Positions 1-5,491 of a stretch of DNA of 7,767 nucleotides are shown piece after piece. Within the stretch, counting starts at the first letter, position 1. Every line of letters begins with the position of its first letter. The notes under the pieces were generated by a model. It saw nothing but the letters and a program-made list of their open reading frames with translations. It was not told where the DNA came from and made no database searches. A program made the translations under genes and the position numbers. Source of the stretch: CAYVUI01 sp964454745 (lineage in GTDB: Bacteria > Planctomycetota > Phycisphaerae > Sedimentisphaerales > Anaerohalosphaeraceae); contig CAYVUI010000158.1 of the NCBI GenBank assembly GCA_964454745.1, positions 1 to 7,767 of the forward strand. The letters run 5' to 3'.

Positions 1-279
1 ACTGCCGCCTGCGGTATCGAACTGAACTAAGGATTCACCGGTCTCTTTGGTTTGCTTGTAGCCGTAGCGTGCCATTCCCAGCCAAAGCGAAGGGCCTACC
101 GGTTCCACCGAGCGGCTTTGACGCGGTATCTGCTGATACGTTTGCGGCGAAGTGGTATGTAGAGCATCCAGGGCCTCGATCTCATCGTCGGTGCCCTTGA
201 TGATAAAGGTTAAGATCGCACCTTCGCCCTCACCTAAGGTCACTTCCCGGGAACTGAATTTTTCTTCGCAGGTAATCAT
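1..279 (-). CDS. Tail-associated protein after the tape measure (partial, N-terminal 93 residues)
   Basis: An open frame starts at an ATG (277-279) and runs without a stop through the window edge, so only the first 93 codons are seen. The protein begins MITCEEKFSSREVT, has an acidic beta-rich stretch, then a GTDDEIEALDAL segment, a VEPVGPSLWLGMARYGY segment and ends at the edge with TGESLVQFDTAGGS. From memory this resembles the small protein that directly follows the tape measure gene in phage cassettes of Planctomycetota; I know no assigned function. Position suggests a distal tail or tail-tip component, which is inference. The 24-base gap to the tape measure gene is made of heptamer repeats and holds no convincing SD: a GAGG lies about 15 bases upstream, too far. 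It may depend on translational coupling. Confidence 0.7.
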   Translation of the reverse strand, partial: MITCEEKFSSREVTLGEGEGAILTFIIKGTDDEIEALDALHTTSPQTYQQIPRQSRSVEPVGPSLWLGMARYGYKQTKETGESLVQFDTAGGS

Positions 280-307
280 AGATCAGTCTTCGGTCCTCAG
301 TCTTCAG
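280..307 (-). repeat. Four-unit CTGARGN-type heptanucleotide array
   Basis: On the minus strand four 7-base units follow one another: CTGAAGA, CTGAGGA, CCGAAGA, CTGATCT. They exactly fill the gap between the tape measure stop and the next ATG at 279. The tape measure's TGA stop (304-306) lies inside the first unit. A unit length of seven shifts the TGA by one frame per unit, so such arrays close the reading frames on this strand. The same heptamer family, in the opposite orientation, occurs at 4361-4416. The array resembles short tandemly repeated repetitive (STRR) heptamers best known from cyanobacteria; origin and function here are unknown. Confidence 0.7.
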
Positions 308-2244
308 GAAAAAGTAGCGCTATTGTTTTTCGTTTCATCTAAGATGCGGCGGGTATTGCGGGCGGTTTGTTCACAGGCCAGGGCCGTTCGGTCCAGGGCA
401 GAACCTGCACCCAGACCCGACAATTGGACCGATTGAAACGTCCCGGCAATGGAGATCTTTTGCGCCTGCTGGTTTAAAAAGTCGCCGATATCGAACATTC
501 GGTTCTGGATTTCATTGGAGGCCGCGTCTCCTTCTTTGGCGGCCGCGATGGACTGCTGCCACTGACTACGGGCTGCTTGAAGTTTATCTTTCGTCTCCTG
601 GATTTGCTTTTCGTAATCATGCTGAAGGTCGTCCATGCGTTTTTGATACTTGCGGGCCAGGTCTTCAAGGTTCTGATCGTGTTCGTCCTGGGCGGCATCA
701 CGCAATTGATCTCGTTTTTCCTGGGCATCGCGAAGCGCCCGGGTCTTTTCGTTCTCGATCTCCTCGATTCGCTGCTGGGTCTGGTCATCGAGGGATTTGG
801 TTACAAACTCCATATCAATCGAGTCATCAAAGAGGCTCTGGAGCCAGAACCATTTCTTCGCGATCCAGTTCGCGGTCTTTTCAATCAGGATCTGGTGCCA
901 GGATGTAAAGGTTGACCAGGCTTTCTTTAGGCCCGCCACCGCCTCGATCAGGGCGGTCACCAGTCCGTGGACCGAGACCTCCCATGCCGCTTGCATGCCA
1001 TAAAACGCATCGAAGGCGATCTGTAAAAACTTTTGCTTAAAGCCAAGCCAGTATTTACCCAGGAATTTAATTCCTCGCAGCCACTGGAACTGCAGGGTCA
1101 GCCACAAAATCCTGCCTGCCAGGGCAATATCGCCATTGGCCAGGGCCTGAGAGATGGCGGTGATGGACTTTTGGATATCACCAGCTAAAGATTGGAACTT
1201 ATTTTTAAGCCAATCGACCGCCTTGCCGCCGACACCGCTAAAATAGATCAATGCCGCCCCAAGGGCAGTAATCGCGGTAATCGTTAGCCCCACGGGCGAA
1301 ACAATCGCTGCCAGGGCAATCTTAATCAGGCCAAGCACAGATGCAATTTTACCGATCAAAACAGCGACACCACTGACAATCGTACCAAAGACCACAAAGG
1401 TCACACCCGCGGCGACCAGTCCCGCACCGACCGATGCAATCATAAAGATAATCGTCCGATTGGCCTTGATCCAGGTATTGACCCTGGCCACAATCCGGGC
1501 AATCGTATCGGAGATCAGCTGCAGCGTCGGGGCCAGGACACTTCCGATATGGAACGTACTCATTTTTAGAACCTTCCACAGCCGGTCCATCGCATCGGTA
1601 AATTCCTCGGCGGCTGCGGCATCTTCGCTGCTCATTGTAAGGCCCAGTTTGCGGGCCTCTTCCTGCAGGGCCTCAATCCCCGCCGCGCCCTGTTCGAACA
1701 TCGGCAGCAGGTTCGTACCCGTCCGGCCAAACAGTGACATCGCAATCGCGGCCCGTTTGGTAGGATCGTCGATTTTACTGATCCGCTCGGCTAAAAGCTT
1801 AAATTGCTCCTCGGGCGAGAGGCCATCGAGGTCTTCAAATGTAAGTCCAAGGTCAGCCAGGGCATCGACCGCGGTACTTAATCCTCTGCCCGCATCGTAA
1901 ATCGACCGCTGCATCTTGCGAAACGCCATCTCCAGTGACTCAAACTCCGTACCCGTCTGACTGGCAACGTAACGAAGTTCAGATAAAGTTTCCACCGACA
2001 ATCCCGTCCGTTTGGCCATTTTGGCAACTTGATCGCCGAATTGACTGAAGGTCCTGGCCGCCGCGATCATCGGGACACTGATCGCGGTGCCCAGAGCGAT
2101 CATTTTTAGTCCCAGGTTGCGGACAGAGCTGCCAAACGCGCGAAGTTTCTTCTCCGCGGCCCGAAGACCTCGCACCAGCTTCGAGTGATCGGCAAATAAC
2201 TCGACATACGCTTGGCCCGCACGGATTGCATTGGATTTGGCCAT
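304..2244 (-). CDS. Phage tail tape measure protein
   Basis: A 646-residue protein that would line the tail lumen, set tail length and act during DNA ejection. The N-terminal part (about 5-235) is alpha-helical and carries tape-measure-like segments such as TFSQFGDQVAKMAKRTGLS and a SLFGRTGTNLLPMF segment. A long hydrophobic block with several possible membrane-spanning helices occupies about 264-338. A strongly charged coiled coil covers about 485-570, rich in E, K, R, D and Q. The C-terminus has an ALDRTALACEQTARNTRRI segment. I prefer the ATG at 2242-2244 because GGAG lies 7 bases upstream. An in-frame TTG at 2250 is only 2 bases from that SD. The Mom-like gene ends at 2247, two bases before this start. 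At about 1.5 angstrom per residue (the known ruler relation) the tail would be near 100 nm. It is short for a tape measure but looks intact. Confidence 0.93.
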   Translation of the reverse strand: MAKSNAIRAGQAYVELFADHSKLVRGLRAAEKKLRAFGSSVRNLGLKMIALGTAISVPMIAAARTFSQFGDQVAKMAKRTGLSVETLSELRYVASQTGTEFESLEMAFRKMQRSIYDAGRGLSTAVDALADLGLTFEDLDGLSPEEQFKLLAERISKIDDPTKRAAIAMSLFGRTGTNLLPMFEQGAAGIEALQEEARKLGLTMSSEDAAAAEEFTDAMDRLWKVLKMSTFHIGSVLAPTLQLISDTIARIVARVNTWIKANRTIIFMIASVGAGLVAAGVTFVVFGTIVSGVAVLIGKIASVLGLIKIALAAIVSPVGLTITAITALGAALIYFSGVGGKAVDWLKNKFQSLAGDIQKSITAISQALANGDIALAGRILWLTLQFQWLRGIKFLGKYWLGFKQKFLQIAFDAFYGMQAAWEVSVHGLVTALIEAVAGLKKAWSTFTSWHQILIEKTANWIAKKWFWLQSLFDDSIDMEFVTKSLDDQTQQRIEEIENEKTRALRDAQEKRDQLRDAAQDEHDQNLEDLARKYQKRMDDLQHDYEKQIQETKDKLQAARSQWQQSIAAAKEGDAASNEIQNRMFDIGDFLNQQAQKISIAGTFQSVQLSGLGAGSALDRTALACEQTARNTRRILDETKNNSATFS

Positions 2245-2246
2245 AA

Positions 2247-3038
2247 TCAATCTCCAGTTTTAACGCCCCGGTCTTCTTCAAAGAGCAGCTTTTGGCCCTC
2301 TATCTGAACCGGAGAACTTGCAAAAGCGGACTGCCGGAACTGCCCCGACCTCTCAATCCTGGGAGGATTGCGGGTCTCTCTTGACCCCTCGCCCGCGTCA
2401 ATTTGCCAGCATAAATCACTGTGCTTGGGATAGCCGCGTGTCCAGGATACGCTGCTTTCACCCAAAAGCTGCTTCCTGCGCTGATGGCTGCATAAGAACC
2501 GGCAATAACGAAACTGTTTGCCCCGGATTCTTTGAAGGCCCAGTCCGGTCCAGACCCTTTTACTGCGGCTGCCGAACCGGGTAATCATCAGTCGCGGATG
2601 GACCGGCTCATGGTCTTCTGTCAGATAGATTTCCGTCTGGATAAACCCGCCATAGAGCCAGTTTGCCCCCTGATAGACATAACCGGGCTTACCGCGAATC
2701 CCATCGGCCCAGGTAAACAGCACAACCTTGTGGGGCTGATGGTGTCGGAACCATCGTTCACAACCGGCCAGCAGCTGGCTCTCAGTATTACGCGGCAGCT
2801 CGTCGCGACAGCACATGCGATTGAGTTCCCAATAACTCTCGGTATCCAGTGAGGGGAACAGTTTTTGAATCGTATGCCGGGGCCGCGTCCCCCAGCCCCA
2901 GAGGGTTACACCCGCCAGCCCTTTTTTGTCATAAAAGCCAAGCGAGACCATGCAGTGCGGTGGAAATACATCGCTGTAATGCCACCGCACGCACAATGCC
3001 TTCGCTTCCCGGATTGAAATCGGTTCCACGGCGATCAC
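2247..3038 (-). CDS. Mom-like DNA adenine modification protein (GNAT-related)
   Basis: A 263-residue protein resembling phage Mu Mom, which converts adenine in DNA to N6-carbamoylmethyl-adenine and protects phage DNA from host restriction. Family-like landmarks are visible: W19-H20-Y21-S22 near the N-terminus (Mu Mom has an important His-Tyr pair), then GVTLWGWGTRP; E71-L72-N73-R74 followed by P82-R83-N84-T85-E86-S87; and W110-A111-D112-G113 followed by GYVYQGANWLYGG (119-131). The region to about 200 keeps the FRYCRFLCSHQRRKQ and GYPK segments that end the Mom-like domain. About 60 polar residues follow and look disordered. The start is GTG, overlapping the preceding gene's stop as GTGA, so translation is probably coupled. 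No Com-like zinc-finger activator gene is seen. The family call is from motifs; the exact modified base in this phage is inference. Confidence 0.85.
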   Translation of the reverse strand: MIAVEPISIREAKALCVRWHYSDVFPPHCMVSLGFYDKKGLAGVTLWGWGTRPRHTIQKLFPSLDTESYWELNRMCCRDELPRNTESQLLAGCERWFRHHQPHKVVLFTWADGIRGKPGYVYQGANWLYGGFIQTEIYLTEDHEPVHPRLMITRFGSRSKRVWTGLGLQRIRGKQFRYCRFLCSHQRRKQLLGESSVSWTRGYPKHSDLCWQIDAGEGSRETRNPPRIERSGQFRQSAFASSPVQIEGQKLLFEEDRGVKTGD

Positions 3039-3562
3039 TTGACATCCAAACCCGAGGAACCCTTAAGATTCGAGATCACCTGATCTTTCCGCCGGTTGTC
3101 CGCCGAGGTGCCCAGACCCAGTGATGCGCCCAGCAGACCAATCCCAATCGGGATCAGCGACACCGGGTTAATGGAACCTTCTGCCGCTTCAGTTGCGACC
3201 AGGCCAATCGTATCTAAGATTTGCTCTCGAAACTGATCCTGCTTATCAAGGTCATTGATTCCCGACTCGACTTGTTTGTTAAACGCTGCAATTTTTTCGT
3301 TAAAGGCCGCCACCTTCGAGTCCAGCTGGACCCTCTCGATGGCATACTCCTTCTCGGTGTCGATGACCTGCCTCTCGAATTCCATGCGGTTGACCGCCAG
3401 GTGCTGGCCTTCATTATTTTGAATGAGGCCGGTTGTCCGCGACTCACAGCCGACGACCCCAATCAGCAGGGAGAACATCACCGCAAAGAGCAGCGCCGAG
3501 ATGACGGTGTAACGATTGTGATCGAGCCATTTGAGGGTGTTACTCAGTACATCGGTTTTCAT
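3035..3562 (-). CDS. Membrane-anchored coiled-coil protein with possible lipobox
   Basis: A 175-residue protein of unrecognised family. A hydrophobic helix spans about 18-38 and ends in VVGC (Cys39), an acceptable though imperfect lipobox, so it could be a lipoprotein or an inner-membrane protein. Residues 52-112 form a charged heptad-like coiled coil. A second hydrophobic stretch (about 132-152) is followed by ADNRRKDQVI, a charged tail. The start ATG at 3560-3562 has AGGAG 9 bases upstream. The frame is open to 3616, but that upstream start lacks support. It overlaps the end of the second chaperone frame by 23 bases and the Mom-like gene by 4. Membrane anchor plus coiled coil recalls spanins, holins or superinfection-exclusion proteins. 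The setting between chaperone and tape measure does not choose among them. Confidence 0.75.
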   Translation of the reverse strand: MKTDVLSNTLKWLDHNRYTVISALLFAVMFSLLIGVVGCESRTTGLIQNNEGQHLAVNRMEFERQVIDTEKEYAIERVQLDSKVAAFNEKIAAFNKQVESGINDLDKQDQFREQILDTIGLVATEAAEGSINPVSLIPIGIGLLGASLGLGTSADNRRKDQVISNLKGSSGLDVK

Positions 3563-3791
3563 GGTTTTTGTCTCCTGTAAAAAAGTTTCGAAGTAGTTCG
3601 ATATTGTCCTTGTCAATCACAGTGCCTTTGACGTTTTTTGCGGCAAACGGATCAAAATCACTGACCGTAAAGGCACGGGTTTTCTTTGGATCGCGGTTGA
3701 CGTTGGCGATCAGGGCCATCAGCGATGCCGTCTGCTGCCACTGATGTTGCTGCTTCGCCTCGGTCATGAGCAATAACTGCCGCAGGGTCAA
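3540..3791 (-). CDS. Tail assembly chaperone second frame (GT-like T part), probably made by -1 frameshift
   Basis: From the only available start, a TTG at 3789-3791 overlapping the upstream stop as TTGA, the product is 83 residues beginning TLRQLLLMTEAKQQHQWQQT, with MALIANVNRDPKKTRAF and FDPFA further on. The same frame is open upstream to at least 3863 with no ATG, GTG or TTG. It reads there as protein-like sequence, DLWQAVYQWAGIVGVDPGP, running straight into TLRQLL. I remember this junction as continuous in related phage proteins. The simplest reading is a -1 frameshift product of the upstream gene, like lambda G-GT, giving a fusion of about 242 residues. In lambda the T part binds tail tube protein while G coats the tape measure. 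Independent initiation at the TTG is the alternative. Confidence 0.7.
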   Translation of the reverse strand: MTLRQLLLMTEAKQQHQWQQTASLMALIANVNRDPKKTRAFTVSDFDPFAAKNVKGTVIDKDNIELLRNFFTGDKNHENRCTE

Positions 3792-4267
3792 GGGTCCCGG
3801 ATCGACACCGACGATTCCGGCCCATTGATAGACAGCTTGCCAAAGATCGATTCGACCTCCTTTATCAGATCGAGATTTTGGAGCGTCTCGGTCGTTCGGG
3901 AGATAGCCAGATCGATCATCTGCTTTTGCGTGGCGACCGCCTGGGCCCGGTCCAGGCGACCGCGTTTGCGGAAAAAATCCATCAATTCATCGTAGAAGGC
4001 ATTGACCGCATTGCAGATCGCATCGCCGCCCAACGCCTGGCCGAACTGGACGTCACTGATCCCGGCCTCATCGGCCTGGGGTTTGACCAAAACATAAATC
4101 ACGTCACAGAGCAGGATTTCATCGGTGCCAAGCTTCGTAAGCAGTGGCGGCTCGCCCTGTTCGGGAGCGAGCAGGTTCACATCCAGCAGGTCACGAACCC
4201 GCTTGGCCGAATCAAAAGTAAGTTCCAATTGCCATTGTTTGCCGTTGTTGTCTTTAAATGTTTTCAT
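3788..4267 (-). CDS. Tail assembly chaperone (G-like)
   Basis: A 159-residue protein starting MKTFKDNNGKQWQLELTFDS and followed by SAKRVRDLLDVNLL, a LCDVIYVLVKPQADEAGIS region and FYDELMDFFRKRGR, then a charged helical C-terminus. Size, position between tail tube and tape measure, and overlap with a second frame match the lambda gpG-type chaperones that hold the tape measure before tail polymerisation. It shares no simple motif that proves the role, so position carries much of the call. The ATG at 4265-4267 has AAGGA about 9 bases upstream. Near its 3' end (3855-3863) sits a strong SD-like AAAGGAGGT inside the coding sequence, next to a possible A-AAG slip site. A -1 shift at K136 would extend the protein into the downstream frame. 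Confidence 0.8.
   Translation of the reverse strand: MKTFKDNNGKQWQLELTFDSAKRVRDLLDVNLLAPEQGEPPLLTKLGTDEILLCDVIYVLVKPQADEAGISDVQFGQALGGDAICNAVNAFYDELMDFFRKRGRLDRAQAVATQKQMIDLAISRTTETLQNLDLIKEVESIFGKLSINGPESSVSIRDP
3855..3863 (-). promoter_or_regulatory. Internal SD-like site and candidate -1 slip region
   Basis: On the minus strand AAAGGAGGT lies within the G-like chaperone gene, read in frame as A-AAG-GAG-GTC. No in-frame start codon for the second frame follows at usable spacing; the nearest positions are ATC, GAT and CTT. SD-like sequences inside genes are known to stimulate -1 frameshifting, as in dnaX. Lys-tRNA could move from AAG back to AAA here. The following codon would change from GAG to GGA, which is not an ideal double slip. 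A second candidate is C-CCT just before the TGA at 3788-3790, where Pro-tRNA could re-pair with CCC. Confidence 0.45.
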
Positions 4268-4421
4268 ATTCTTCGTTCCTTTTTATTCGCGTTTCCTTTT
4301 GAGTCCTTAGTTTCCGGTCTTTTGACCGTAGAAATTTATCTTAAAATTGAAGTTAATTCCCTGAAGCCTGAAGCCTGAAGCCTGAAGCCTGAGGACTGAG
4401 GTCTGAGGTCTAAAGTGACCG
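4268..4421 (-). other. 154-base intergenic spacer with folded and AT-rich segments
   Basis: This is the only sizeable gene-free stretch. Read in transcription order it holds: the arm of a hairpin that spans the tail tube stop, the heptamer array (4361-4416), an AT-rich segment (about 4330-4358), a small hairpin with five paired bases (CGGTC at 4315-4319, GACCG at 4324-4328) around four bases, and the SD of the chaperone gene. AGTCCTTAG (4302-4310) is the inverse of CTGAGGACT (4389-4397) with one mismatch, so the spacer RNA could form a long-range stem enclosing the small hairpin. The AT-rich part could hold a promoter for the chaperone and tape measure genes. No box pair at normal spacing is convincing. 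Confidence 0.5.
4361..4416 (+). repeat. Eight-unit CTGARGN heptanucleotide tandem array
   Basis: On the plus strand CTGAAGC occurs four times without interruption. It is followed by CTGAGGA, CTGAGGT twice and a degenerate CTAAAGT. The four identical units at one end and diverged ones at the other suggest recent slippage expansion. The array lies in the spacer just after the tail tube gene and is oriented opposite to transcription. In the transcribed direction it reads GCTTCAG units, which contain no stop. In the CTGARGN direction consecutive units place TGA in each of the three frames. The related four-unit array at 280-307 has the other orientation. Confidence 0.9.
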
Positions 4422-4430
4422 CTAGGTCAC
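4415..4430 (-). terminator. Short hairpin spanning the tail tube stop codon
   Basis: GTGACC (4415-4420) and GGTCAC (4425-4430) form a perfect six-base-pair stem around a four-base loop that holds the TAG stop of the tail tube gene. In the transcript it is followed by UUUAGACC, not a true U-run, so strong intrinsic termination is unlikely. It could give partial termination or protect the 3' end of the abundant tail tube message. Confidence 0.3.
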
Positions 4431-4856
4431 GCTTACCCACTCGACGAATTTGGCCAGTTTGGCGGTCACAGAGACCGTGATCGCCTCTTCCAGGGCCTCG
4501 TTTCGCGAGAAGTTGGTAATAGACCAGTTGCCCCGCGGTCCCTCTGCGCCGCTGGCGTCCTTGGCATCGGTCAACACCGCCAGTGCCACCTCGGTCGCAT
4601 TTAAAAACGCGTTTTTGATCGCGGTAAAGCCCGCATCTGAAGGTTTCCAGACCATCTCGAACTCACAGCTGCATTCACGCAGCGTCGGCGCGGTCGCCCG
4701 CCAGCCCTGATTGGCCCGGGTCGTAATATCGGCCTCCCCGGCCTCCATCGAGAGGGTGACATCCTTTACGTTGGCCATCTCGGTCAAGGTCGTCAACTCG
4801 TCATCGGCTGCGCCTTGATAGATCTTGGCGTTCATTCCTAAGATAAAATCTGCCAT
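4422..4856 (-). CDS. Major tail tube protein
   Basis: A 144-residue protein expected to form the hexameric rings of the tail tube. The sequence starts MADFILGMNAKIYQGAAD and continues into VKDVTLSMEAGEADITTRAN, a beta-rich layout typical of tail tube proteins of long-tailed phages. Later come FEMVWKPSDAGFTAIKNAFL and a C-terminal EALEEAITVSVTAKLAKFVEW strand pair. Length fits compact tube proteins, with no added Ig-like domain. GGAG sits 7 bases before the ATG at 4854-4856, in line with high expression. The preceding gp10-like gene ends 12 bases upstream, and the G-like chaperone follows after the repeat-bearing spacer. That order is the standard one for this module. Confidence rests on sequence pattern and order together. 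Confidence 0.88.
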   Translation of the reverse strand: MADFILGMNAKIYQGAADDELTTLTEMANVKDVTLSMEAGEADITTRANQGWRATAPTLRECSCEFEMVWKPSDAGFTAIKNAFLNATEVALAVLTDAKDASGAEGPRGNWSITNFSRNEALEEAITVSVTAKLAKFVEWVSVT

Positions 4857-4868
4857 TGTAGGTCTCCA

Positions 4869-5279
4869 TTAACGGATACTGTTTTTCCAAAGGTTCGGTA
4901 ACTTCGGTTTCTCTTTCTCAAAGGCCGGGCCCATATAAGGCCGGGCCGCAATCCTGACGTTTTTGTTTTTGACCTTCGTCTTGCCGCCGTATTCCAGGAC
5001 GCTGGGGGCGTTGGTCTTTTGGTTGAGTTTCGCAGGGCCAACCACAACACTGCGGTTATCTCGTTCATAGCCAAAGAAGATAAACCGCTTCAAGAGCCCC
5101 GTTCGGTTCGAGGGCGGCTGACCGGGTACAGATTCCCGGCGGCGCTTGCGGATACTGCTCCTTGCCATCCTGCGAACAAACGCGCCAAAGCGGCTCAGTA
5201 CTGACGCAGTGGCCTTGTCCATCGAGGCAAGGACCTTTTTGCTGTCAAAAAACAAGGGCTTGTGGTTACGGCCGGTCAT
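4869..5279 (-). CDS. HK97 gp10-like tail completion/neck protein
   Basis: A 136-residue basic protein. It starts at an ATG that overlaps the previous stop as ATGA. The N-terminal helix is followed by a very basic SIRKRRRESVPGQPPSNRTG stretch, where PGxPPxxxTG is the signature seen in gp10-type proteins. LEYGG (95-99) and ARPYMGPAFEKE (112-123) are the other two hallmarks, the latter matching the usual RPxxxPA segment near the C-terminus. In HK97-like phages this family caps the tail at the neck or completes head-tail joining. The location immediately before the tail tube gene supports that role here. Confidence 0.85.
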   Translation of the reverse strand: MTGRNHKPLFFDSKKVLASMDKATASVLSRFGAFVRRMARSSIRKRRRESVPGQPPSNRTGLLKRFIFFGYERDNRSVVVGPAKLNQKTNAPSVLEYGGKTKVKNKNVRIAARPYMGPAFEKEKPKLPNLWKNSIR

Positions 5280-5491
5280 TGTTTGGTGATCTTTCCGATC
5301 TGCTCTTGAATTTTGGTTTCAACCTCGGTTTTTGACGTTCGGTATGATTGCTTCTGTGACTGCAGCTGGGCAATCTGTTCGTCTATTCTGGCGATCTCCG
5401 TATCCATATCCGATACCCGCAGGGTTTGTCGAATGCCCGTTGGGTGGATCATCAGCAGTCCGTCTTTCGTAATGTGTCGGGTCAAACTCAT
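5276..5491 (-). CDS. Small coiled-coil protein
   Basis: A 71-residue protein with no family I can name. The first 28 residues (MSLTRHITKDGLLMIHPTG) look like a short structured segment. Residues about 29-70 form a continuous amphipathic helix rich in I, L, E, Q and K, a probable coiled coil. The ATG at 5489-5491 overlaps the DUF1566 stop as ATGA, and its own stop overlaps the gp10-like start as ATGA, so it is translationally coupled on both sides. The frame is open upstream to 5617, but that part lies inside the DUF1566 gene and looks like shadow. An AGGA lies 11 bases upstream of the chosen start. It could be a small virion protein or a scaffold-like helper. Confidence 0.65.
   Translation of the reverse strand: MSLTRHITKDGLLMIHPTGIRQTLRVSDMDTEIARIDEQIAQLQSQKQSYRTSKTEVETKIQEQIGKITKQ

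Noticed and set aside
474..788. A 104-codon minus-strand frame in the tape measure coiled coil.
   Set aside because: Low-complexity Arg/Lys/Ser-rich product in another frame of the coiled-coil region; no independent start signal.
1460..1900. A 146-codon plus-strand open frame inside the tape measure gene.
   Set aside because: Ser/Ala/Arg-rich composition is typical of antisense reading, there is no SD, and it is fully covered by the tape measure coding sequence.
3033..3085. Three GATC sites (3033, 3074, 3082) at and just upstream of the Mom-like start, recalling Dam control of Mu mom.
   Set aside because: GATC is frequent throughout the window, often as part of Asp and Ile codons, and this stretch is coding sequence of the preceding gene without a visible promoter.
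3563..3616. Longer start for the membrane protein at 3616.
   Set aside because: It would overlap the chaperone frame by 77 bases, while the ATG at 3562 has a good AGGAG site at suitable spacing.
4328..4360. AT-rich stretch considered as a promoter for the chaperone gene.
   Set aside because: TTAACT and TAAATT are only 12 bases apart and no other pair at 16-18 base spacing is convincing, so it is mentioned only within the spacer.
3878..4378. A 166-codon plus-strand open frame opposite the chaperone gene.
   Set aside because: It lies antisense to a gene with good family support and ends within the heptamer repeat. It looks like a mirror of the codon bias of the minus-strand gene.
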